Below are positions 26,101-35,200 of a DNA stretch of 64,000 bases, one piece after another (positions within the stretch are counted from its first letter, which is position 1; every line of letters begins with the position of its first letter). A model generated the notes under the pieces. It was not told the origin of the DNA, searched no databases, and worked only from the letters and a program-made list of their open reading frames with translations. This DNA comes from Bacteroidales bacterium (GTDB lineage: Bacteria; Bacteroidota; Bacteroidia; Bacteroidales; Marinilabiliaceae), in contig JAGCYH010000047.1 in assembly GCA_017960905.1 (NCBI GenBank), forward strand, positions 33,032 to 97,031, written 5' to 3'. Made by a program: the position numbers and the translations under genes.

Positions 26101-26488
26101 TAATGGGAACGAATATGAAAAAGAAAGAATATATGTCACACCCGACGACGGATACGAGTTGGAGAGTATTACAGCTAACGGTGTGGAAATAGAACCAGAC
26201 GAAATGGGCCTTTACGAAGTAACAGTTGACAAGAACATAGTGCTCAACGCAACATTCAAGCCGATAGGCAACCCGATAACATACATCGAAGCCGACGGAA
26301 TAAGCATCAGCACCGCTCCGGGCTCTATAACCATAATCAATGCCAACGCCGCCATATCGGTTTACGATATGGCCGGGCGACTGATTATGCAGCAAAAGCC
26401 TCAAGACCAGAATGTTATCACCGTAGGCAACAACGGATTGTACATAGTACGTATTGGGTCGAAATCGGTGAAAGTAATGGTGAAATAG
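23129..26488 (+). CDS. BspA-like leucine-rich-repeat surface protein with type IX sorting domain
   Basis: A 1119-residue exported protein. The signal peptide is IIAVFATLMFAAQALA. From about residue 65 there are many roughly 23-residue LRR_5/BspA repeats built on SITIPNSVTNIG-x-AF-x-x-C-SSL; several copies around 23.85-24.4 kb are nearly identical at DNA level. The middle has longer non-repeat inserts and two CGDDARWTYD/CGENAMWNYD modules typical of BspA-like proteins, then beta-rich modules. The C-terminus (AISVYDMAGRLIMQQ to GLYIVRIGSKSVKVMV) is a type A sorting domain of the type IX secretion system, so it is probably surface-attached. BspA relatives bind host proteins; the ligand here is unknown. 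Confidence 0.92.
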   Translation: MKNIIAVFATLMFAAQALAEDFTIGGLKYTITDAEKHEVSVSKGSTDPTDALVIPASVTYPENNGVDYTVTTIGEYAFRDCSGLTSVSIPNSVISIGKMAFRKCSNVTEINVGSANSKYTSKNGVLFNKDMTTLICYPAGKSGSYTIPNTVTSIGEYAFYYCDGLTSISIPNSITTIGDGAFSGCSSLQYNEYDNALYLGNNGNQYLLLVYAKSDNIKTCEINSDCKFIHSNAFYDCSSLTSITIPNSVTNIDESAFWGCSSLKYNEYDNALYLGNTDNPYLFLFKAKDTDITSVEINNNCKFIEYSAFSECRSLASVTIGNSVTTIGNRAFVFCSSLTSITIPNSVTNIGDWSFANCSSLKSVTIPNSVTSIGEAAFNSCESLTSVTIGNSVTTIGNWAFAYCSSLKSVTIPISVTSIGVNAFSSAKSINYAGNATGSPWGAKYFNYEADENGLLFADAEKTQVVAYIGYGTDVSIPKTVTSISDDAFSGCRIDTLRFDTNAIGTLFQYKKQLKGIYIGASVTELYQTAFWGCDSVSTLWVNTDALGTQFAGKKSLESLTIGDNVTTIPERAFYNCYGLENVVIPSSVTKIGKDAFGCDGHGTCGDDARWTYDILSRTITISGTGSLYDFNFKSGKEQPWEEFKDKIESVVIEEGINDLANGAFQNCKNLKYISLPKSCSNFGGSPFAYCWNLQKVTVRANHVSHVTDLCFSNYDKCTLYVPMDMLDYYKDEIVFKDFSKIVGFYEVTIDADIEKGKVKVDKAEILPDESFTITAIPDKDYCIDSVYVDGKAIAAKDGKYTVDKVNSDKVVGAAFKLITSGKCGENAMWNYDEETGTLTISGTGDMYDYEKNCAPWITLKNNCTINKLIVEEGITSIGDYAFYLVSYNDYAEIASTVKKIGKYNFLYGTGLGYKLYTPVYIMGVPTSIDETSFMSKTEIEELRIPFDNMNKIIESKVFDGFVNLKAVCTIGIADGIENGSISVSENSFVLNGNEYEKERIYVTPDDGYELESITANGVEIEPDEMGLYEVTVDKNIVLNATFKPIGNPITYIEADGISISTAPGSITIINANAAISVYDMAGRLIMQQKPQDQNVITVGNNGLYIVRIGSKSVKVMVK

Positions 26489-26498
26489 AGACGTGTAG

Positions 26499-26518
26499 AG
26501 ACGCACGGCCGTGCGTCT
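26499..26518. repeat. Perfect 20-base palindrome
   Basis: AGACGCACGG followed by its exact reverse complement CCGTGCGTCT, 11 bases after the BspA-like stop codon and before the strong terminator. Palindromes of the GTAGAGACGC...GCGTCTC type occur as dispersed intergenic repeats in several bacterial groups, so this may be one copy of a repeat family. That is inference. Confidence 0.5.
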
Positions 26519-26543
26519 GATAGAGAGATAATGCATTTTACAT

Positions 26544-26579
26544 AAAAAAGTTTGGGCGGAAATCCGCCCAAACTTTTTT
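26544..26579 (+). terminator. Strong intrinsic terminator after the BspA-like gene
   Basis: A perfect 16-base-pair stem (26544-26559 with 26564-26579, core GTTTGGGCGG) around an AAAT loop, starting in a run of six A and ending in a run of six T, so it can work in both directions. It separates the BspA-like gene from comEC. Confidence 0.9.
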
Positions 26580-26715
26580 GTACGTGTAATTGGTTTATAA
26601 TAAACAATTTACCAATAATTACGTTTTTTTTATGAAAAAACTCACAGACATTTTTGGATTTTCTGACCGGAATTTCATATTTTTACGCTGCAATAATAAT
26701 CAGCAAAAATCCAAA

Positions 26716-28749
26716 ATGTTATTATCTACAATACATAGATATCCCATACTCAGAGGCTTGGCAGCATTCATGCTCGGCATCTACCTTCACAATTACATAA
26801 GCGACACAATAGCCATCTGTGCATCGGTGTTCATTGTGCTTTCGCTCATTGCCGCGTTTGTTTTCCTCAACCGACCGTCGTTCCGTGCGCAACCTGTTGT
26901 GTGCTGCACGCTTCTGGTGGCGTTTTTCTTTGCCGGTGCATTGTACACCAACGTGCGCAAATGCGAGTTTATCGACTCATACAAAGGCACTTGCGAGATT
27001 CACGGATACGTGAAGAAGATTGTGAAGAAAAGCAACGGGACAGTAAGAACCGAGATAGCGGCCGATACGTTACTATTTGACAATCAGCTATATACCAGTA
27101 TCGACGGCATGGCTGTCTTTGCCGACAGCCTCTACGAGCCGCGCCCGGGCGACGTGGTACACGCCAAAGCCTACTTAAAACCACCTACAAAGATGCTTTA
27201 CGCATCTTTCGACTATAGCAATTATCTGGAAAACAGCGGATTGCAATTCATTGCCGAAATCAACGAGGTAAGCGTTGAGAAAGAGCGGCGCATGAACCTC
27301 AACACCATAATAGGGTCGGTGCAGGCCTCGGTCGATGAGCGGCTCTCGGCTTGCGGCATAGCAAGCCGCAACATGCAGCTGCTCAAGGCGCTCTTCTTGG
27401 GCGACAAGAGCGAGCTTAGCAACGACACACGCAGTAATTTCAGTACTTGCGGTACGGTGCACATACTGGCAGTGAGCGGCATGCACGTGGGCATAATATA
27501 CCTGTTTCTGAGCTATGTGTTCGGCGCTATTTTCCGCGGGCGGAAAATAGCCATAATTGTCACACTGCTCGGCGTATGGTGCTACGCACTCATAGCCGGC
27601 ATGTCGCCTTCGATATTCCGCGCGGCAGTGATGACTACATCGTACGATTTGTCGCGCCTCGCCGGACGCAAGTCCGACGCTTACAGCACGATAGCGGTGG
27701 CAATGATGATAATACTGCTTGCCGACCCAATGAGCTTATACACAATAGGTTTGTGGCTCAGCTTCGCAGCCGTTACTGGCATCATTGCCTTGTACCGCCC
27801 GCTGAAGATGTTCTTCCCCACAACCAACATCTTCAAACGTTTCATAGTCGATTCGGCCATCGTAACATGCTCGGCGCAACTTGCCACACTACCCATTATC
27901 CTGTACGTATTCCACACATTTCCAACGTATTTCGTCATCAACAACCTTGTCATAGTGCCTATGGCGTCGCCGATAATCATCGGCGCGCTTATCACGCTGA
28001 CAATGAGCACCTTGTCGGTTTGGCTGGCCTCGGTTTTCGGCGGACTGGTCGATGGTTTGCTCGGCTTCATACAGGATTATGCCGCTTGGGCCGCCTCGTG
28101 GCCCAACGCGCTGATAACCGACATCTCGTTCACCGCCATCGAAGCCATAACACTCGGTGTGGCTATTATCTGCTTCGCCAACTGGATAAGCTGGGGTGGC
28201 CGACACAGAATGCGACTTCTGATATACTCGGCGGCAACGTTCTGCGCAACAACTATCGCAATTGACATTATCTCACTGAACAGCAGCGAGATACGCATTT
28301 ACGAAACCTACGGAAAAATAAACATCAGCGTGAGGAACGGTGCCACGGCCACCCACCTGCTCGCCGACACGAGCAGCACTGCGCCCTACTCGGCCGCCTC
28401 GACGATAAACCAAGCCGAACGCGCCGCAGCGGCATGTTACATGCCGCTGCGCGACGGCACTAAGATAATAACGCCCTTCGACACGATAGTGGTTGTTGCC
28501 ACACGCGAAACCGACAAAGCAACGCACGGAACAGTGAAAATAATATGCACCGACTTTGCCCCGCAAAATGCCACCAAGGGCAGCAACGCATACACAATTC
28601 TCGGAACAAATATCTCTGCGCCAAACATTTGGAAACGTGAACGATGCGATGCCGATGTGGCAATATTGCAATCGGGAGCGAAAACGAATGGAATAATAAT
28701 AGACCATGGCGAAAAAAAATATGTATATTTGCAAGATAATTTTTACTGA
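26716..28749 (+). CDS. comEC: ComEC/Rec2-family DNA-uptake channel protein
   Basis: A polytopic membrane protein of 677 residues from the ATG at 26716 (MLLSTIHRYPILRGLAAFML). Upstream in-frame ATGs at 26590 and 26632 would add an untypical hydrophilic head. It shows the N-terminal DUF4131-like region, then the competence domain with ILAVSGMHVGIIYLFLSYVF, the family's SGLHV-type motif, and IAGMSPSIFRAAVMTT. The C-terminal metallo-beta-lactamase domain is missing, as is common in Bacteroidetes; only a short soluble tail follows the last helices. It would carry single-stranded DNA across the inner membrane. Its stop is 3 bases from the trkA start. Confidence 0.9.
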   Translation: MLLSTIHRYPILRGLAAFMLGIYLHNYISDTIAICASVFIVLSLIAAFVFLNRPSFRAQPVVCCTLLVAFFFAGALYTNVRKCEFIDSYKGTCEIHGYVKKIVKKSNGTVRTEIAADTLLFDNQLYTSIDGMAVFADSLYEPRPGDVVHAKAYLKPPTKMLYASFDYSNYLENSGLQFIAEINEVSVEKERRMNLNTIIGSVQASVDERLSACGIASRNMQLLKALFLGDKSELSNDTRSNFSTCGTVHILAVSGMHVGIIYLFLSYVFGAIFRGRKIAIIVTLLGVWCYALIAGMSPSIFRAAVMTTSYDLSRLAGRKSDAYSTIAVAMMIILLADPMSLYTIGLWLSFAAVTGIIALYRPLKMFFPTTNIFKRFIVDSAIVTCSAQLATLPIILYVFHTFPTYFVINNLVIVPMASPIIIGALITLTMSTLSVWLASVFGGLVDGLLGFIQDYAAWAASWPNALITDISFTAIEAITLGVAIICFANWISWGGRHRMRLLIYSAATFCATTIAIDIISLNSSEIRIYETYGKINISVRNGATATHLLADTSSTAPYSAASTINQAERAAAACYMPLRDGTKIITPFDTIVVVATRETDKATHGTVKIICTDFAPQNATKGSNAYTILGTNISAPNIWKRERCDADVAILQSGAKTNGIIIDHGEKKYVYLQDNFY

Positions 28750-28752
28750 CAA

Positions 28753-30090
28753 ATGCGAATATTCATAGCAGGTGCAGGCGAGGTGGGTACCCACTTGGCA
28801 AAACTCTTTGTCCACTCCGACCATGAGGTGATACTCATGGACGAAGACGAGAGCAAGCTCCAGCAGATGGAGAGCCACTTCGACCTGATGATAAAAAAAG
28901 GCTGTATGACATCGCTTCACGACCTGAGTGAAGCCGACGTCAGTTCGGCCGACCTGTTCATTGCCGTGCCGCCCTACCCCGACATGAGCGTATTGGCCTG
29001 TATATTAGCCAAAAAGCTCGGCGCCAAGACAACCATCTCGCGCGTCAACACACTCGAATACCTGCAACCCGACAAACAGCAACTCTTCCGCCAGCTTGGC
29101 GTCGATGAGATAATATACCCCGAACAGCTTGGTGCAAAAGAGGCTGTCGACTCACTCAAATTAGTTGGCGTACGCCAACTGTTCAAATCGTCGGACGGCA
29201 ACCTGGTGCTCGCCCTCATCAAAGTGCGCGACAATGCACCGATTATCGGCAAACCCTTTGCCGAAATCAGCTCGCTGCGCAAAGAGAACTACAACATAGT
29301 GGCCATCAACCGCGGCGACGAAACCATCATACCGCACGGCAACGACTGCCTGCTGCATGAGGACTTGGCCTACTTCGTAACCACCAACGAGAACCTCGAG
29401 CAAGTGATTTCCGACGCAGGCAAAGAACAGCACGACGTGAACAACGTGATGATTATTGGCGGAAGCCGCATCGGAATGCAGATAGCGCGAGCCATTGAGC
29501 ACAACTACAATGTGAAACTCATTGAGAAAGACCGCGAGACATCGGAGATGCTCGCCAATGAACTCGAGAACACATTGGTAATCAACGGCGACGCCCGCAA
29601 CCTCGACCTTCTGCGCGAAGAGGGCATCGAAAAGATGGACGCACTCATAGCCGTTTCCGACAACTCGGAGATAAACATTCTGGCCTGCCAGCTGGCAAAA
29701 AAAATAGGCATACTGAAAACTGTAGCCGATGTTGAGAACCTCGACTATATACCTCTGGCAGAGGGAATTGGCATTGGCACACTGATAAACAAGAAACTCA
29801 TTGCAGCAAGCTACATATACCGTTACACGCTCAACGCCCACGTGGCGTACGTCAAGTGTCTGACATCGACCAACGCCGAGATGCTCGAGCTGGTGGCACA
29901 GCCCGACTCGAAAATAACACGCGCGAAGATCAAAGACCTCGACCTGCCCAAAGACATGAACATCGGCGGTGTGGTGCGCGGCAACGAAACTTTTATCGCT
30001 ACAGGACACACACAAATTGAACCTTACGATAAAGTTGTTATATTTGCAATGCAATCGAGCATAAAACGAATAGAAAAACTCTTCGTATGA
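28753..30090 (+). CDS. trkA: Trk potassium uptake regulatory protein TrkA
   Basis: A 445-residue cytoplasmic protein made of two tandem RCK units. The first starts MRIFIAGAGEVGTHLAKLF and the second NNVMIIGGSRIGMQIARAIE (about residue 230), both NAD(H)-binding Rossmann motifs. Each is followed by a TrkA_C domain (around residues 145-225 and 370-445). It gates the TrkH/TrkG channel, which is not in this window. It starts 3 bases after comEC and overlaps the next gene by 4 bases, so the run comEC-trkA-ruvX-def is probably one transcript. Confidence 0.95.
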   Translation: MRIFIAGAGEVGTHLAKLFVHSDHEVILMDEDESKLQQMESHFDLMIKKGCMTSLHDLSEADVSSADLFIAVPPYPDMSVLACILAKKLGAKTTISRVNTLEYLQPDKQQLFRQLGVDEIIYPEQLGAKEAVDSLKLVGVRQLFKSSDGNLVLALIKVRDNAPIIGKPFAEISSLRKENYNIVAINRGDETIIPHGNDCLLHEDLAYFVTTNENLEQVISDAGKEQHDVNNVMIIGGSRIGMQIARAIEHNYNVKLIEKDRETSEMLANELENTLVINGDARNLDLLREEGIEKMDALIAVSDNSEINILACQLAKKIGILKTVADVENLDYIPLAEGIGIGTLINKKLIAASYIYRYTLNAHVAYVKCLTSTNAEMLELVAQPDSKITRAKIKDLDLPKDMNIGGVVRGNETFIATGHTQIEPYDKVVIFAMQSSIKRIEKLFV

Positions 30091-30518
30091 GCAGGATACT
30101 GGCCATAGACTACGGGAAAAAACGCTGCGGAATAGCAGTGACCGACCCGTTGGCAATTATTGCCAACGGCCTCACCACCGTAGCCACACACGACCTGTTC
30201 GACTACATAACAAAATACGTGGGCACCGAAGACGTATCGACAATCGTCGTGGGCTATCCGCGCAAGGTGACGGGCGAAGAATCGGAGACAATGACCTACG
30301 TGAGACCGTTTGTCAACAGGCTTCGCAAATCGCTGAGCAACATCAAGATAGAACTTTGCGACGAACGGTTCACAACCATCATAGCGCAACGCGCTATGAT
30401 AGACGCCGGACTGAAAAAAAGCGACCGCAACAACAAAAACGGTACAATTGACATGGTGAGTGCCACCATTATTTTGCAAACTTACATGGAATCAGTAAAT
30501 TACGCAGTAAAACAATAA
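30087..30518 (+). CDS. ruvX: YqgF/RuvX-family RNase H-fold protein
   Basis: A 143-residue protein opening [20 protein letters not shown], the YqgF motif with the first catalytic-type aspartate. [15 protein letters not shown] and [15 protein letters not shown] (second acidic site) follow, and a C-terminal aspartate lies in [12 protein letters not shown]. Members process the 5' end of pre-16S rRNA and are also named putative Holliday-junction resolvase. Length is normal. It overlaps trkA by 4 bases and is followed by def after 13 bases. Confidence 0.93.
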   Translation: MSRILAIDYGKKRCGIAVTDPLAIIANGLTTVATHDLFDYITKYVGTEDVSTIVVGYPRKVTGEESETMTYVRPFVNRLRKSLSNIKIELCDERFTTIIAQRAMIDAGLKKSDRNNKNGTIDMVSATIILQTYMESVNYAVKQ

Positions 30519-30531
30519 TAGACAGAGAATA

Positions 30532-31083
30532 ATGTTATTACCAATCGTTCAATACGGGCATCAGATACTGCGGCGCACATCGGAAGACATAACGCCGGAG
30601 TACAAAGACTTGAAAAAACTCATAGACGACATGTATGAGACGATGTACAAGTCGGAAGGCATCGGCATTGCCGCGCCACAAGTGGCGCGGAACATCCGAG
30701 TATTTGTCATCGACGCCGACCCCTGCAAAGAAGACTACCCCGAAGTGGCGGGCTTCAAGCAGACATTCATCAACGCCCATATCCTCGAACGCAGCGACGA
30801 CACGCTCGAGACAGCCGAAGGCTGTCTGAGCCTGCCCGGCATCAACGAGAAGGTGAAACGCAGTAAACGCATCAAGATAGCCTACGACGACGAGAACTTC
30901 AACCACCACGAAGAGGTCTTCGAAGGCTACCGCGCCATTGTCGTGCAGCACGAGTACGACCACCTCGACGGCAAGTTGTTCATCGACTACCTAGGCCCGC
31001 TTCGCAAGCGTATGCTCAAAGGCAAACTGGCCAAAATAAGCAAAGGCGAGATGAAGACAAGTTATAAGACAATATTGCCATAA
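30532..31083 (+). CDS. def: Peptide deformylase
   Basis: A 183-residue metalloenzyme that removes the formyl group from new polypeptides. All three motifs are present: [11 protein letters not shown] (motif 1, about residue 42), EGCLSLPGI (motif 2 with the metal-binding Cys) and [14 protein letters not shown] (motif 3, HExxH). It starts [18 protein letters not shown], as usual. It sits between ruvX and dnaN with short gaps. Confidence 0.97.
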   Translation: MLLPIVQYGHQILRRTSEDITPEYKDLKKLIDDMYETMYKSEGIGIAAPQVARNIRVFVIDADPCKEDYPEVAGFKQTFINAHILERSDDTLETAEGCLSLPGINEKVKRSKRIKIAYDDENFNHHEEVFEGYRAIVVQHEYDHLDGKLFIDYLGPLRKRMLKGKLAKISKGEMKTSYKTILP

Positions 31084-31117
31084 CATACTGAATAATAATA
31101 ACTTAAAAATATACAAT

Positions 31118-32227
31118 ATGAAATTCAAAGTATCGAGCGGCGAGTTGCTTAACCGCCTGCAAGCGCAAAACAGAACCATCGACAGCAAGAGCCCCATTCC
31201 TATTTTGGAGAATTTCCTCTTCGAGCTCAACGATGGCAAACTCACCATCACAGCCTCCGACTCTGAAACAACAATAGTATCGGAGCTGGAAGTCAGCGAC
31301 AGCGATGGCAACGGCCGCATAGCCATTGCCGGCACTCGTCTGACCGACTATCTGAAACGTCTGCCAGAGCAACCGGTAACATTCAGCATAAACGACCTCG
31401 AAGTTGAGATTTCGACCATGTCGGGCAAAAACACACAGATGGGTTTCAACGCCGACGAATACCCTGTGAATCCGAGACTTGAGCCCGACGCCAACAACTT
31501 CTCGCTCGACGCCGAGATACTGCTGGCGGGCATAGGCAAGACCGCCTTCGCTGCCGGCAACGACGACCTCCGACCCATAATGAACGGCATCTACTTCGAC
31601 ATCGAAGACAACATGCTCACATTTGTCGCAACCGACTCGCACAAGCTCGCTCAGTTCAACCGCTCTGAGCTGTCGATAGGTTTCACCAACTCGTTCGTTC
31701 TGGGCAAAAAACCGGCCAACATCATTAAGAATATTTTCGCGAAAAACGACGGACCAATATCCATCACTTTCGACTCGAAATACATAGTTTTCACCTCAAC
31801 GACATTCACGCTCTACTGCCGCCGCATACAAGGCACATATCCGGCCTACAAGAGCGTAATTCCGAACAGCAACCCGTTCTGCGTTACGGTGAACCGCAAC
31901 GACCTCGTCAACGCCATCGGCCGTGCGGCTCTCTTCACCGACGGCACTGGACTGATAAAGTTTGATATTCAGCCGAATATCATTCACATTGTGGCTCAGG
32001 ACCTCAACTTCCAGTGCGGCTCCGAAGAGACCATCGCATGCCAGTACGACAGCACACCAATGTCGATCGGCTTCAAAGCGACGATACTCAACGACTTGCT
32101 CTCGAACTTCGACTCGACCGACATTCAGATCAAACTCTCCGACCCGACGCGCGCAGGCATCTTCACACCTGCTACGCAGAAAGAGAACGAGAATGTGCTG
32201 ATGCTCGTTATGCCTATGAAGATTTAA
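31118..32227 (+). CDS. dnaN: DNA polymerase III sliding clamp (beta subunit)
   Basis: A 369-residue protein with the three-domain clamp layout. It opens MKFKVSSGELLNRLQAQNR and contains FVATDSHKLAQF at the end of domain 2 and the typical ending ENVLMLVMPMKI. The clamp encircles DNA and tethers the polymerase. The gene is not next to dnaA or recF here, which is common in Bacteroidetes. It is followed by a strong bidirectional terminator that separates it from the convergent surface-protein gene. Confidence 0.97.
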   Translation: MKFKVSSGELLNRLQAQNRTIDSKSPIPILENFLFELNDGKLTITASDSETTIVSELEVSDSDGNGRIAIAGTRLTDYLKRLPEQPVTFSINDLEVEISTMSGKNTQMGFNADEYPVNPRLEPDANNFSLDAEILLAGIGKTAFAAGNDDLRPIMNGIYFDIEDNMLTFVATDSHKLAQFNRSELSIGFTNSFVLGKKPANIIKNIFAKNDGPISITFDSKYIVFTSTTFTLYCRRIQGTYPAYKSVIPNSNPFCVTVNRNDLVNAIGRAALFTDGTGLIKFDIQPNIIHIVAQDLNFQCGSEETIACQYDSTPMSIGFKATILNDLLSNFDSTDIQIKLSDPTRAGIFTPATQKENENVLMLVMPMKI

Positions 32228-32243
32228 GCTGAAAGCTGAAGCA

Positions 32244-32284
32244 TAAAAAAAGCGTTTGAGCCTTCGCTCAAACGCTTTTTTTTA
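32244..32284 (+). terminator. Bidirectional terminator between dnaN and the convergent surface-protein gene
   Basis: Arms built on AGCGTTTGAGC and its complement around a CTTC loop, with an A run on the left (32245-32251) and a T run on the right (32276-32283). It lies 16 bases after the dnaN stop and can serve both converging genes. Confidence 0.9.
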
Positions 32285-32299
32285 TCTCTATCTGTTATA

Positions 32300-35200
32300 T
32301 CACTCTATCACTACTTTGCGGACCTCTTTGCCGGCCTTCACTACGTAAATGCCGCGCTCGGGCACCACGATATCGGTGCGTGGCGATGTGGCTGTCTGGT
32401 TGATGATGTTGAGGCCGCGCAAATCGCTGATAGCGATTTGTTTACCTTCGGCACCGCTGACTGTTACCACACGGCCGTGCGCAATTATGCGCACGGTAGG
32501 TTGCGCATCTTCGTCGCTCACACCGGTAAGTGTCGAATCGAAGCTGAACTGGACTTTCACAATGCCTTTATTTACAGGCGTTCCGGGCACTTTAAACGAA
32601 GTTGAGCTCTCGCCAATCTCGCCAAGTGGCGAACCACCAACCACTATCGATTTGGGCTTGTCGGTATACGACACGCTCGCCTGAGAGCCAACTTTCACAA
32701 ATTGTTTAGTATATGCGAAGCCGTGAGAGTCGTTGTTGTCCTCGTTGTAGTACTCGAGTTTGACCACATATTTGTTCTTTTCAGTGGCCAATATCGGATG
32801 CAGCAGACCTTGGCTCCACATCTTGTTGTAGTTGCCGGTGAAACCAGGGTCATCGTAGTTGAGCCAGTGGGCGGCATAGCCCGAAGCGAACTCTTCGGCG
32901 GTGCATTGCATCTCGGTCAGAGGCGCATTCTCGTCGTACGGATTGAGCAGGATAGACTTGTTGCTCTTGCCGCTTGGTGCAGAGCAAACCTTGTGTGTGC
33001 GGCCCTTGCCCGGACTCTTGCAGAGGTTCTGCGTGGCTACGACGGCAACTTCGTTGCCGTCGCCGCCGGCCTGTGAGTTGGCGTAGGCCTCCCATGCGGC
33101 AGCATCGGCAGTGCGAAGCGCTGCCTGAGCCTCGGCGCTATACCACGCTTCGAAGTCGGTTACCAACGGCAGCAACTCGCTGTCGTCCTCGAAGTTACAG
33201 TTTTCGATAGTCTCGGTGAATATAGCAAGCGTCTCGCCAGTAAGTTGCTTATACCAAGCCACAAACGACTCGAACGTGGGGCAAGTACTCTCTTCCTTGA
33301 ACGCCAAGAAATACTGCGCGAAGTTGCACCAATAGAAGTAGGCATTATAGAAACTAACACCAAGGTAGTATCCGCCGTTATTTGACCACAAAGTTTCCAA
33401 ATCTTCATACGATTTGTATTGCAACCCGCCATTGGGCAAATAAACTGCCACATTGTTTATAGATGCTTGTTTGCTCTCGTCTTCTTCGCCATTGTCGAGG
33501 TTAGCTACGAGAGATAGATTGATTTTGGGAGTGTAAGAAATCCAACCGTCATTATAGTAAGAAATATCACTAACAAACACAAGAGATGAGATAAATATGT
33601 TTGATATACTACCAGCGCAATCACCAGCCAGAATACCCACACTAATTGGCTCATTTCTATAATTAGAGAAAACGTTATCATTAAAGTCAAAATTCAAACT
33701 GACATTATGCAACTCCAAAGCAGAAACAGAACCATTCGTACCAATACTACCAAAGAGTCCAGTATTAGCAGCTACAATAATAGTTTTATTAGCATCATTG
33801 GGGTCTGTGAGTTCTTTAATACCATCTAAATAATTAGATACAACCAACCCTGTAATTTTATGATTGTTGCCATTGAATGTTCCTTCGAATGGAACATCAT
33901 CAGTACCCAATACTAAAGAGGTGGAACCGCCAACATCACTAATATCGTTTTGCAAAACAAATTCAGCCGTATTATAAACCGCTGGATAATATTTGAGTCC
34001 ATGATTGATATTCTTAATATCATTAATACTATTTATATCTACATTGCTAACCACTGTTTTATCACCATCGACCGAAAATGCAATATTTTCTATTTCATTA
34101 TTACTTAATCTGAAGCGATAGAATCTACACATACTATTACTTGTTGTTACACCTAGATTGTATTCTATCCCTGTTTCCCATATTTCGGGATTAGAGAAAA
34201 GTGTCAGCACTTTTGATGCTTTCAAACTGAAATGCGAAACAGGGTAATCTAATGGTAACGCGCTTGGGCTGTCATACTCATTTATTACATTCGCTTCATA
34301 TCTACTATTATAAACTATATATACGTGTTTGTAATCGTCACCATCTTTAAGTATAGCATTTTGGGGATTGGCATCAGCTACATTCTTCACCAACGTCCAT
34401 TCATAAAGCAAAGTAATATCTTCAGCATCGGTACGAGATACCAGGAATGCCTCAACACTACCCTTCTTCACAGTACTATTGCTAGCATCTGTAGCAGTAC
34501 CTATAGTCCATTGTTTTTTTTCTATTCTATATTCTTCCCCTTCCTTCAAAACCTTTTTAAAAGAATTAAATTCATTAAAGTCAATATTAATATTTGGCAC
34601 ACAATTATTATTGATAATAGGACGATTATTTTCGTTATCATAACTAAAATCATCTCTAAAATCAGCTTTCTTTATAATAACAAACGCTTTATTTAAACTA
34701 CCCCCTTCTGATTTGCCGACAAAAATCCCTCTATAGTCGGTTCTATCATTATTTGACAACTGATTATAATAGTCCGAATTGTAATCCAATGCAATTAGTC
34801 TTTTTATCGAAGGTGGAACATGATAATCCATGTTTATCCAAGTGTAACTTGCTTCTGAAATGACATCTGAAATAGTGCCACTATTCTTGCCTGCAATAAG
34901 TCCGAGATTAAGCGATTTTGCACCATCTGATTGAGGAATAATATAGAAATTACAAAAAGAATTCTTAATCGTTGCCCCAAAGCTATTTTCGCCAACAAAA
35001 CCACCTAAATTTGTATGCTTATCCCCAATTTTGCAAGAGAAAACGCGATAATAAACATTCGAAGAAGGATCACCCAAACACATAATCAAGGAATCCAATC
35101 CACATCTATCTATGGTCCCTTCATTTTTATATGCCAAGAAACCAAAATTCAAATACTGGTTATTGTTATTATCTGTTTCTTCATTCCCATCGACCTCCAA

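Noticed and set aside
27447..28265. A 272-codon frame overlapping comEC in another frame
   Set aside because: It is Arg/His-rich as expected from a shifted frame of comEC; comEC has the family motifs and membrane segments.
29161..30156. A 331-codon frame antisense to trkA
   Set aside because: It is rich in Cys, Phe, Tyr and His, as expected from the reverse of a GC-biased gene. trkA is fully supported.
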